DNA of 5,254 nt, from positions 1 through 5,254 of the forward strand of contig NZ_JBOHKS010000220.1 in the NCBI RefSeq assembly GCF_050729195.1, given 5' to 3'. Positions 1 through 5,254 of this stretch are shown in pieces (the first letter of the stretch is position 1; each line of letters begins with the position of its first letter). The position numbers and the translations under genes are program-made. The notes beneath the pieces were generated by a model, which ran no database searches, had not been told where the DNA came from, and worked only from the letters and a program-made list of their open reading frames with translations. Origin of the DNA: Hypericibacter sp050729195 (lineage in GTDB: Bacteria > Pseudomonadota > Alphaproteobacteria > Dongiales > Dongiaceae).

Positions 1-1
1 G

Positions 2-1456
2 GGCTTCTGCCCGAGCTTCGTCACCGTCAAGGGCGGTGCGCTCAAGAAGCGCCGCAGTGCGAAGCCCAATGGCGCGACCGCCATGCCGCCCCTGCCCGAG
101 CCGCAGCGGCCGGGCACGACCGAGCCCTATGGCATCCTCGTCACCGGCGTCGGCGGCACCGGCGTGGTCACGGTCGGCGCCCTGATCGGCATGGCGGCCC
201 ATATCGAAGGCAAGGGCTGCACCATCCTCGACATGACCGGCCTGGCGCAGAAGGGGGGTGCGGTCATCAGCCATCTGCGCATCGCCGACAACCCCGCCGA
301 CATCCATGCTGTGCGGGTCGCGGCGGGTGGTGCCCGGCTGCTTCTGGGCTGCGATCTCGTGGTCGCCGCCAGCTATGACGCGCTGACCAAGCTCCATAAG
401 GGCGTCAGCCGCGCCGTCATCAATCTCGAGGAGAGCATCACCGGCGATTTCACGCGCCATCCCGATATGGGCTTTCCAATTGCCGATCTGAAGCGCGCGG
501 TCGTCGACGCGATCGGTCGCGAGGATGTGGATTTCGTCGATGCCTCGCGCCTGGCCACGGCGATCATGGGCGATTCCATCGCCAGCAATCTCTTCATGCT
601 GGGCTTCGCCTATCAGAAGGGCCTGATCCCGGTCTCGAGCGAGGCGCTGGAGCGCGCGATCGAGCTCAATGGCGCCGCGATCGAGCAGAACCGCCAGGCC
701 TTCCGCTGGGGCCGGCGCGCAGCCCATGACCCGGCCTCGGTCGAGACCGCGGCCAAGGCCGCCGACCCGACCTCGGCACCGCGGCCAATCGCGACCACGC
801 TCGAGGAGATCGTGACTTTGCGGGCTCGCGACCTGACCGCCTATCAGAACGACGCCCTGGCGCGCCGTTATCGCGATCTCGTCGCCGCGGTGGAAGTGGC
901 CGAGGCCGAACGCACGCCCGGTCGTCGCGGCCTCGCCGAGACGGTCGCGCGCAATTATTACAAGCTCCTCGCCTATAAGGACGAGTATGAGGTGGCGCGG
1001 TTCCTCTCCGATCCGGCCTTCCGGCAGTCGCTGGCGAATCAGTTCGAGGGAAACTGGAAGGTCTCACTCAATCTGGCGCCGCCAATCATCGCCAAGCGCG
1101 ACCCCGAGACCGGCCATCTGCTGAAGCGGGAATTCGGCCCCTGGCTGCTGAAGGTCTTCAGCATCCTGCCGCATTTCCGCTTCCTGCGCGGCACCGCCCT
1201 CGACCCCTTCGGCCGCACCGCCGAGCGCAAGCGCGAGCGCGCGCTCATCGTGGAGTATGAGAGGCTGCTGAAGGAGATCCTGGGCAAGCTCGATCACGAG
1301 AATCACCGCATCGCGGTGGCACTGGCCGACCTGCCGGACCAGATCCGCGGCTATGGCCATGTGAAGGACGCGTCGATCGAGAAGGCCAAGGCGCGCGAGG
1401 CGGAGCTGCTCGCCTCCTTCCGCAGCGCGCCGGTTCAGGCCGCGGCGGCGGAGTAG
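2..1456 (+). CDS. Indolepyruvate ferredoxin oxidoreductase, fused alpha/beta type (C-terminal part, 5' truncated)
   Basis: This cytoplasmic enzyme oxidatively decarboxylates indolepyruvate (and related aryl-pyruvates) with CoA and ferredoxin, giving arylacetyl-CoA, CO2 and reduced ferredoxin. The reading frame is open from the window edge, so the ATG at 83 is internal. The residues before it read GFCPSFVTVKGG, a conserved stretch of the fused family, and its Cys is a likely Fe-S ligand. Numbering visible residues from 1, a gamma-type pyruvate/ketoisovalerate oxidoreductase domain spans about 44-237, with the glycine-rich GVGGTGVV (49-56) and LDMTGLAQKGGAV (76-88). A family-specific C-terminal domain (DUF6537-like) spans about 270-465, with YKDEYEVAR (325-333), KREFGPW (375-381), DPFGRTAERK (401-410) and LPDQIRGYGHVK (444-455). 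Full-length relatives have roughly 1,150-1,200 residues, so about 700, including the TPP-binding domains, lie upstream. The frame is intact to TAG at 1454. The specific substrate is inferred from the family; other aryl-pyruvates are possible. Confidence 0.93.
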   Translation, partial: GFCPSFVTVKGGALKKRRSAKPNGATAMPPLPEPQRPGTTEPYGILVTGVGGTGVVTVGALIGMAAHIEGKGCTILDMTGLAQKGGAVISHLRIADNPADIHAVRVAAGGARLLLGCDLVVAASYDALTKLHKGVSRAVINLEESITGDFTRHPDMGFPIADLKRAVVDAIGREDVDFVDASRLATAIMGDSIASNLFMLGFAYQKGLIPVSSEALERAIELNGAAIEQNRQAFRWGRRAAHDPASVETAAKAADPTSAPRPIATTLEEIVTLRARDLTAYQNDALARRYRDLVAAVEVAEAERTPGRRGLAETVARNYYKLLAYKDEYEVARFLSDPAFRQSLANQFEGNWKVSLNLAPPIIAKRDPETGHLLKREFGPWLLKVFSILPHFRFLRGTALDPFGRTAERKRERALIVEYERLLKEILGKLDHENHRIAVALADLPDQIRGYGHVKDASIEKAKAREAELLASFRSAPVQAAAAE

Positions 1457-1475
1457 AAGACACGCTTTCTTCTTT

Positions 1476-1617
1476 CCTCGCCCTCACGAAGTGAGGGAGA
1501 GGGATGCGCAGAGTTAGTCGGAGCGAAGCGGAGACTTACTCGGAGCTGGGTGAGGGTGTGCCCGCAAGAAAGGCCCACCTCACCCTACCCTCTCCCCCCG
1601 CTACGCGGGCGGAGAGG
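1476..1617. repeat. Structured fold-back intergenic element between convergent genes (REP/MITE-like)
   Basis: This non-coding stretch fills most of the gap between two genes whose 3' ends face each other. Four stem-loops can be read directly. Hairpin 1 (1476-1502) has CCTC and CCCTCAC pairing with GTGAGGG and GAGG around a GAA loop, with one mismatch. Hairpin 2 (1516-1536) has AGTC/GACT and GC/GC stems separated by a GGA/GGA internal loop. Hairpin 3 pairs GGGTGAGG (1548-1555) with CCTCACCC (1578-1585). Hairpin 4 (1589-1617) has 7 plus 5 base pairs around a TAC loop with one C-C mismatch. In addition, 1495-1503 and 1588-1596 are perfect 9-base complements, so the outer hairpins compete with a long-range closing stem. 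Similar CCCTCACCC/CCTCTCCC-type palindromes are widespread between proteobacterial genes. Dispersion in this genome cannot be seen from one copy, so the repeat call is by resemblance. Confidence 0.55.
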
Positions 1618-1630
1618 AAGGATTTCTCTT
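1589..1630 (+). terminator. Possible terminator of the indolepyruvate oxidoreductase transcript
   Basis: A 12-bp GC-rich hairpin (1589-1617, one internal C-C mismatch, 3-base loop) is followed after AAGGA by the pyrimidine-rich TTTCTCTT at 1623-1630. This is a weak match to an intrinsic terminator because the T-tract is interrupted and offset from the stem. On the minus strand the same stem has no T-tract, so termination of the opposing transporter gene would have to rely on the stem alone or on Rho. The position between two convergent gene ends supports a role in transcript ending. Confidence 0.35.
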
Positions 1631-1669
1631 GAAGCGCTCAGAACCCAATTGAGAATGACAACGTCGCTG

Positions 1670-2569
1670 CTACCGCCTTCTCGCGATCACCACGCCGGCG
1701 AAGATCATGATGGTGGCGGCGATCAGGATCGCGGTCGGGCGCTCGCCGAGCCAGAAGAAAGCGAGCACCAGCCCCGAAAGCGGCTGCAGGAACTGGATCG
1801 TGCCCATGCGCGCGATGCCGCCATGGCCGAGCGCCCAGTACCAGCCGATATAGCCCATGATCGACGTCACCCAGGCTAGCATCGCGATGGTGCCCCAGGC
1901 GATCCAGCTCGCCTCCGGGAGCGCGCCGCCGGTTTCGAACGCCAGGAACGGCGCCACCGCGATCGCGCCCGCGGTCACGCCCCAGAGCGTCGTGCCGAGA
2001 CTGGCATAGCCCGATTGGGTGAGCCGGGCGCCGGCGACGTAGCCCATGGCGGCGAACAGGCTGGCGAACAGGATCAGGCAATCGCCCAAGATCGAGGCCT
2101 CGCCCGCCGAGGTCGGCATGCGGCCCAGGATCAGCAGGATCTCGCCCGCAAAGGCGACGGCACAGCCCGCCCACCAGACCCGGCTGGGCCGGCGCCGCTC
2201 GATCGCCGCCGCATAGAGTCCGGTGAAGATTGGGAGTGCTGCCAATATCAGCCCGCCATGCATGGCCGAGGTCATGCGCTGGCCGATCGTGTAGAGGATC
2301 GGAAAGGCGACGAAGCCGCAGAAGCCCGACAGCAGCAGCGGCCAGACCTGACGGCTGTGGCGCGGCGGCTTGATGCGCAGGCCCAGGGCCAACGGTGCCG
2401 CCGCCAGCCCGCCCAGCAGGGTGCGCAGCATGCCGACCAGCAGCGGATCGATCTCGCGCGCCGCGACCTTGGTGAAGACCGGCGTCGCCCCCCAGAACAC
2501 CACCACGGCAAGCGCCACCAGGACGGGTATCCAGCTTGTGCTCTTGGTGGTCATGCCGGCGGGGGCCAT
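1670..2569 (-). CDS. EamA/DMT-superfamily inner-membrane transporter
   Basis: This is a ten-helix inner-membrane protein of the drug/metabolite transporter superfamily, usually exporters of amino acids, metabolites or drugs; the substrate cannot be told from sequence. With the ATG at 2569 it has 299 residues, the normal family size. It holds two tandem EamA repeats, about residues 14-146 and 160-297. The first begins IPVLVALAVVVFWGATP with TPVFTKVAARE just after. The last helices carry the family-typical TIQFLQPLSGLVLAFFWLGE before a final helix and an RRR tail. The frame also runs upstream to a TTG at 2656, but those extra residues are polar, unlike this family, and TTG is a poor start. ATG 2554 is an alternative start (294 residues); neither ATG has a good Shine-Dalgarno. 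The gene is convergent with the oxidoreductase and divergent from the peptide-transport operon, so it is probably monocistronic. Confidence 0.9.
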   Translation of the reverse strand: MAPAGMTTKSTSWIPVLVALAVVVFWGATPVFTKVAAREIDPLLVGMLRTLLGGLAAAPLALGLRIKPPRHSRQVWPLLLSGFCGFVAFPILYTIGQRMTSAMHGGLILAALPIFTGLYAAAIERRRPSRVWWAGCAVAFAGEILLILGRMPTSAGEASILGDCLILFASLFAAMGYVAGARLTQSGYASLGTTLWGVTAGAIAVAPFLAFETGGALPEASWIAWGTIAMLAWVTSIMGYIGWYWALGHGGIARMGTIQFLQPLSGLVLAFFWLGERPTAILIAATIMIFAGVVIARRR

Positions 2570-2755
2570 CGCTTCGAGGGTTTGTGTTTCAATGATTTCC
2601 CGTTCGCCTAAAGCAACGGCCGCCGAACCGCAATGGGCTTGCGATATCGGCGACAATTGTGACCGCGACGCTCAAGCCCTGCCGGAACGCCCTGGCAACG
2701 ATTGGAAATGCAGCAAGCCCGCGTCGGGTCTGCGATTTCTCGCTGTTGGGAAAAG

Positions 2756-2802
2756 GCAGGGCCCGGTGCTTGTCACCGGGACATGCGCTTGAACCTCCCT
2801 GC
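2756..2802 (+). promoter_or_regulatory. Nested inverted repeats upstream of oppA (candidate operator or leader stem-loop)
   Basis: CCCGGTG (2762-2768) and CACCGGG (2774-2780) form a perfect 7-bp inverted repeat with a 5-base loop. It is flanked by GCAGGG (2756-2761) and CCCTGC (2797-2802), a second perfect complement of 6 bp that would close an outer stem. Depending on the transcription start, this could be an operator for a dimeric regulator or a structured RNA leader. No T-tract follows, so it is not an obvious attenuator. The pairing is seen; the role is inference. Confidence 0.4.
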
Positions 2803-2914
2803 ATATTGAAGGACTATTCTTGAGCAACGAACCCCGGCCGACCTTGAAAGGGCCCACGCGCTTCGCCCCCAACGCGAGCGCCGCCAAGGGCCAAGGCGCC
2901 GGGGCGTCAGGGAC

Positions 2915-2921
2915 AAGGAGG
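2915..2921 (+). promoter_or_regulatory. Strong Shine-Dalgarno site of oppA
   Basis: AAGGAGG is a near-perfect match to the anti-Shine-Dalgarno complement and sits 7 bases before the ATG at 2929, ideal spacing. A second ATG follows immediately at 2932; 2929 is preferred for spacing, and the choice changes the protein by one Met only. The strength of this site contrasts with the lack of one before the downstream permease gene and fits high expression of the binding protein. Confidence 0.9.
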
Positions 2922-2928
2922 ACACCTC

Positions 2929-4524
2929 ATGATGAATCGGCGAACGACGTTGAAACTGGCCGCCTTCGCGGTCGCGACGCTGCTGGCGGGAACCGCGGTG
3001 GCGAGCGCCGAAGAAGTGCTGCGGCGCGGCAACGGCGCGGAACCGGAGACGATCGATCCGCATAAATCCACCGGCGTCACCGAGAACGTGATCGAGAACG
3101 ATCTGTTCGAGGGCCTGGTGACCCTGGCCGCCGACGGCAAGCAGATCCCGGGCGTCGCCAAGAGCTGGGACATCAGCGACGACGGCACTGTCTATACCTT
3201 CCATCTGCGCGACGATGCCAAATGGTCGAACGGCGAAGCCGTGACCTCCGCCGACTTCCTCTATTCGTTCCGGCGCGCGGTCGATCCCAAGACGGCCTCG
3301 GATTACGCCCCGATCCTCTCGCCGATCAAGAATGCCGATGACATCATCGCCGGCAAGATCACCGACCTCGCTCAGCTCGGCGTCGCGGCGCCCGACGCAC
3401 AGACGGTGGTCATCACGCTCAATGCGCCGACGCCCTACCTGCTGGGCCTCCTGACCCACAACATCGCCATGCCCGTGCACAAGGCCACGGTCGAGAAGTT
3501 CGGCGATCAATGGACGCGGCCCGGCAACATGGTCTCGAACGGCGCCTTCATGCTGTCGGACTGGGTGCCGCAATCGCAGCTGACGGTGGTGAAGAACCCC
3601 AACTTCCATGACGCCGCCAACGTCAAGCTCGACAAGATCATCTACTACCCGACCGAGGATATCGCCGAAGAGCTGAAGCGCTATCGTGCCGGCGAGCTCG
3701 ACATCACCTACGAGGTGCCCTCGGACCAGGTGAAGTGGCTCGAAGCCAACATGAAGGACGAGTTCCAGAACAAGCCCTATCTCGGCACCTACTATTACGT
3801 CATCAACCTGACCCGCGAGACGCTGGGCAAGGCGCAGCAGATCCGCAAGGCGCTGGCGCTCGGCGTCGATCGCGAGATCCTCACCGACAAGATCACCCAG
3901 GCCGGCGAGCTGCCCGCCTATAGCTGGGTCCCGCCCAATATCCCCGGCTATCAGCAGCAGTTCCTCGACTTCAAGGGCGAGGCCAAGGCGCAGCGCCTGG
4001 CCGAGGCCAAGAAGCTCCTGGCCGACGCCGGCTACGGCCCCGATCATCCGCTCAAGATCCAGCTGCTCTACAACACCAGCGACAACCACAAGAAGATCGC
4101 GGTCGCGATCGCCTCGATGTGGAAGCCCCTGGGCGTCGAGCTCGAGCTGGTGAACCAGGAATGGAAGGTCTATCTCGAGACGCGCGACAAGAAGGATTTC
4201 GACATCGCGCGCGCCGCCTGGATCGGCGATTATGCCGATCCGATCAACTTCCTCGACATGTTCAAGTCGGATGCCGGTGCCCGCAATGACGCCGGCTACA
4301 ACAATCCGAAGTTCGACGAGCTGCTGAAGACCGCGGGTGCCACCGTCGATCCGAAGAAGCGGCTGGAGATCCTGGCGCAGGCCGAGAAGGTTTTCCTCGA
4401 CGACTACGCCATGATCCCGGTCTATCACTATGTCAGCCACCATATGCTGAGCCCGAAGCTGGTCGGATGGGAGTTCAATATTCTCGACATCCATCCCGGC
4501 CGCTTCCTGTCGCTGAAGTCCTAA
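2929..4524 (+). CDS. oppA: OppA-type periplasmic oligopeptide-binding protein
   Basis: This is the substrate-binding component of an oligopeptide ABC importer (SBP_bac_5 family), which captures peptides in the periplasm and delivers them to the membrane channel. It has 531 residues, a typical length. An export signal covers residues 1-27, with a hydrophobic core and AVASA|EE as probable cleavage site; NRRTTLK at its start resembles a twin-arginine motif. There is no lipobox Cys, so the protein should be soluble. Family markers include EPETIDPHKSTG (38-49), the domain signature LRDDAKWSNGEAVTSADF (93-110) and IARAAWIGDYADPINFL (426-442). By motif comparison, Asp434 matches enterobacterial OppA Asp419, which binds the peptide N-terminus, and Arg428 matches Arg413. 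This favours peptides over nickel or sugars. It heads an operon with the permease gene 101 bases downstream. Size and sequence selectivity of the peptides cannot be read from the sequence. Confidence 0.94.
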   Translation: MMNRRTTLKLAAFAVATLLAGTAVASAEEVLRRGNGAEPETIDPHKSTGVTENVIENDLFEGLVTLAADGKQIPGVAKSWDISDDGTVYTFHLRDDAKWSNGEAVTSADFLYSFRRAVDPKTASDYAPILSPIKNADDIIAGKITDLAQLGVAAPDAQTVVITLNAPTPYLLGLLTHNIAMPVHKATVEKFGDQWTRPGNMVSNGAFMLSDWVPQSQLTVVKNPNFHDAANVKLDKIIYYPTEDIAEELKRYRAGELDITYEVPSDQVKWLEANMKDEFQNKPYLGTYYYVINLTRETLGKAQQIRKALALGVDREILTDKITQAGELPAYSWVPPNIPGYQQQFLDFKGEAKAQRLAEAKKLLADAGYGPDHPLKIQLLYNTSDNHKKIAVAIASMWKPLGVELELVNQEWKVYLETRDKKDFDIARAAWIGDYADPINFLDMFKSDAGARNDAGYNNPKFDELLKTAGATVDPKKRLEILAQAEKVFLDDYAMIPVYHYVSHHMLSPKLVGWEFNILDIHPGRFLSLKS

Positions 4525-4544
4525 GGCGCTTGACGCCGTCATAG

Positions 4545-4596
4545 GGCAGGGTCCGGAGCCGTCGCTCTCGAAAGGGAGTGCCGGCTCCGCCCTGCC
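4545..4596 (+). promoter_or_regulatory. Long GAAA-capped stem-loop between oppA and oppB
   Basis: A hairpin of 22 base pairs starts 21 bases after the oppA stop. GGCAGGG (4545-4551) pairs with CCCTGCC (4590-4596). After a TC bulge (4552-4553), CGGAGCCG (4554-4561) pairs with CGGCTCCG (4582-4589). After one T-C mismatch, 4563-4569 pair with 4574-4580 (two G-U wobbles), closing a GAAA tetraloop (4570-4573) of the stable GNRA class. No T-tract follows, so this is not a classical terminator. In other transport operons such stems after the binding-protein gene protect the upstream mRNA from 3' exonucleases and limit read-through, giving more binding protein than permease. That role is inferred here. 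Confidence 0.7.
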
Positions 4597-4625
4597 GGCG
4601 GCGTTGCTCTCCGGCGCGACCGGCC

Positions 4626-5254
4626 ATGCTCAATTATGCCATCAAGCGACTGATCGGCGCGGTTCCGACCCTGCTGCTGATCGTCGCCATCACCTTTTTC
4701 ATGGTGCATCTCGCACCCGGCGGTCCCTTCGACAAGGAACGCAAGCTCTCGGCCGAGGTCGAAGCCAATCTGCGCAAGGCCTATCACCTCGACGAGCCCG
4801 TCATCCAGCAGTTCGGCCGCTATGTCGGCAACCTGCTCCAGGGCGATTTCGGGCCCTCCTTCCAATACAAGGATTACAGCGTCACCGAGCTGATCCTCGG
4901 CGGCTTCCCGACCTCGCTGACGCTGGGCGCCATCGCGATGACCGCCGCCATCATTTTCGGCATGGGCGCCGGCATGATCGCGGCCCTGCGCCAGAACAGC
5001 CTGCTCGATCATGTTTTGATGGGTGGCGCCGTGCTCGGCGTGGCGGTTCCCAATTTCGTCGTGGCACCGCTCCTGACCTTGGTGATCGGCCTGTATCTTC
5101 GCCTGCTGCCCGTGGGCGGCTGGGGCGATGGCGGTTTCTCGATCCGTCACGCGATCCTGCCGGCGACAGCCCTGGCACTGCCGCAGATCGCGGCGATCGC
5201 GCGGTTGATGCGCGGCAGCATGCTCGAGGTGCTGCGCACCAACTATATCCGCAC
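4626..5254 (+). CDS. oppB: OppB-type oligopeptide ABC transporter permease (3' truncated by window edge)
   Basis: This is an inner-membrane permease subunit that should pair with an OppC-type partner to form the channel of a peptide importer. The visible 209 residues are about two thirds of a usual ~305. The family N-terminus MLNYAIKRLIGAVPTLLLIV leads into the first helix (about 8-30), ending in HLAPGGPFD. A periplasmic segment (about 35-92) contains LDEPVIQQFGRYV and GDFGPSFQYKDYSVTELI. Further helices follow at about 95-120 and 130-160. The cytoplasmic EAA loop, which docks the ATPase, begins at ARLMRGSMLEVLRTNYIR (192-209) where the window ends. ATG 4626 is chosen because it gives the canonical N-terminus; no Shine-Dalgarno precedes it. 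An in-frame GTG at 4578 would add 16 atypical residues and lies inside the intergenic hairpin. The gene is not closed by a stop in the window. oppC, oppD and oppF are expected downstream. Confidence 0.93.
   Translation, partial: MLNYAIKRLIGAVPTLLLIVAITFFMVHLAPGGPFDKERKLSAEVEANLRKAYHLDEPVIQQFGRYVGNLLQGDFGPSFQYKDYSVTELILGGFPTSLTLGAIAMTAAIIFGMGAGMIAALRQNSLLDHVLMGGAVLGVAVPNFVVAPLLTLVIGLYLRLLPVGGWGDGGFSIRHAILPATALALPQIAAIARLMRGSMLEVLRTNYIR

Larger units (their letters stand above)
2570..2928. other. Divergent intergenic region and oppA leader
   Basis: This ~360-base gap separates the minus-strand transporter from plus-strand oppA and should hold promoters for both. I see no convincing coding sequence in it. 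Short frames exist on both strands, but they have no recognisable protein motifs and no good ribosome sites. No clear -35/-10 pair emerges. TTGAAC at 2789 and TATTCT at 2815 are separated by 20 bases, too wide for a normal sigma-70 promoter, and TTGTCA at 2770 lacks a partner at 17 bases. A small stem, GCGCC (2878-2882) with GGCGC (2895-2899), lies upstream of the oppA ribosome-binding site without covering it. The nested stem-loop at 2756-2802 is listed separately. Confidence 0.5.

Noticed and set aside
1638..2611. Several minus- and plus-strand frames overlapping the DMT gene
   Set aside because: They are out-of-frame shadows. Only the 1670-2569 minus frame shows membrane helices and EamA-type motifs.
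2570..2656. N-terminal extension of the DMT transporter to the TTG at 2656
   Set aside because: The extra 29 residues are polar and unlike family N-termini, which begin shortly before the first helix. An ATG at 2569 gives the usual length.
2692..2711. Possible sigma-54 promoter (CTGGCAACGATTGG)
   Set aside because: The GG and the downstream GC are not separated by the required 10 bases; the nearest GC is several bases too far.
2820..3065. An 81-codon plus-strand frame starting TTG before oppA
   Set aside because: It overlaps the oppA signal-peptide region out of frame, lacks a good ribosome site and has a low-complexity R/G/A composition. The strong Shine-Dalgarno at 2915 clearly serves oppA.
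2773..4542. A 589-codon open frame on the minus strand, longer than oppA itself
   Set aside because: It lies antisense to oppA. Its translation is a monotone of L, V, D, G, R and E, with no known domain and no ribosome site. Strong third-position GC bias in the real gene removes stop codons from the opposite strand.
4539..5150. A 203-codon minus-strand frame opposite oppB
   Set aside because: It is a shadow of the clearly recognisable OppB reading frame, rich in H, Q, A, G and R with no domain features.

Overview
The window is GC-rich throughout, with G or C at most third codon positions. Its gene types fit an environmental, metabolically versatile proteobacterium. An alphaproteobacterium (Rhodospirillales/Rhizobiales-like) is my best guess from the fused indolepyruvate oxidoreductase and the style of the intergenic repeat, but this is inference.

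Layout. (1) Positions 2-1456, plus strand: the C-terminal ~484 residues of a fused indolepyruvate:ferredoxin oxidoreductase, with its 5' part outside the window. (2) Positions 1457-1669: the gap between two convergent genes, holding a structured, repeat-like fold-back element built of several hairpins. (3) Positions 1670-2569, minus strand: a ten-helix EamA/DMT-family transporter. (4) Positions 2570-2928: a ~360-base gap between divergent genes that carries the leader of the next operon, with a nested stem-loop and a strong Shine-Dalgarno. (5) Positions 2929-4524, plus strand: an OppA-type periplasmic peptide-binding protein. (6) Positions 4525-4625: a gap holding a long, well-formed hairpin capped by a GAAA tetraloop. 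(7) Positions 4626-5254, plus strand: the N-terminal two thirds of an OppB-type permease, cut by the window edge.

How the genes work together. oppA and oppB are clearly the start of an oligopeptide ABC importer operon (oppC, oppD and oppF expected downstream). The hairpin between them probably keeps the binding protein more abundant than the permease. The ketoacid oxidoreductase would oxidise aryl-pyruvates made by transamination of aromatic amino acids. Peptide uptake could feed that route, but the genes are in separate transcription units, so a functional link is only a possibility. The DMT transporter has no identifiable substrate.

I see no phage, insertion sequence, CRISPR array, tRNA, rRNA or new multi-gene system here. 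The points most worth a second look are the two structured intergenic regions (1476-1630 and 4545-4596), the leader stem-loop before oppA, and the twin-arginine-like signal peptide of OppA.
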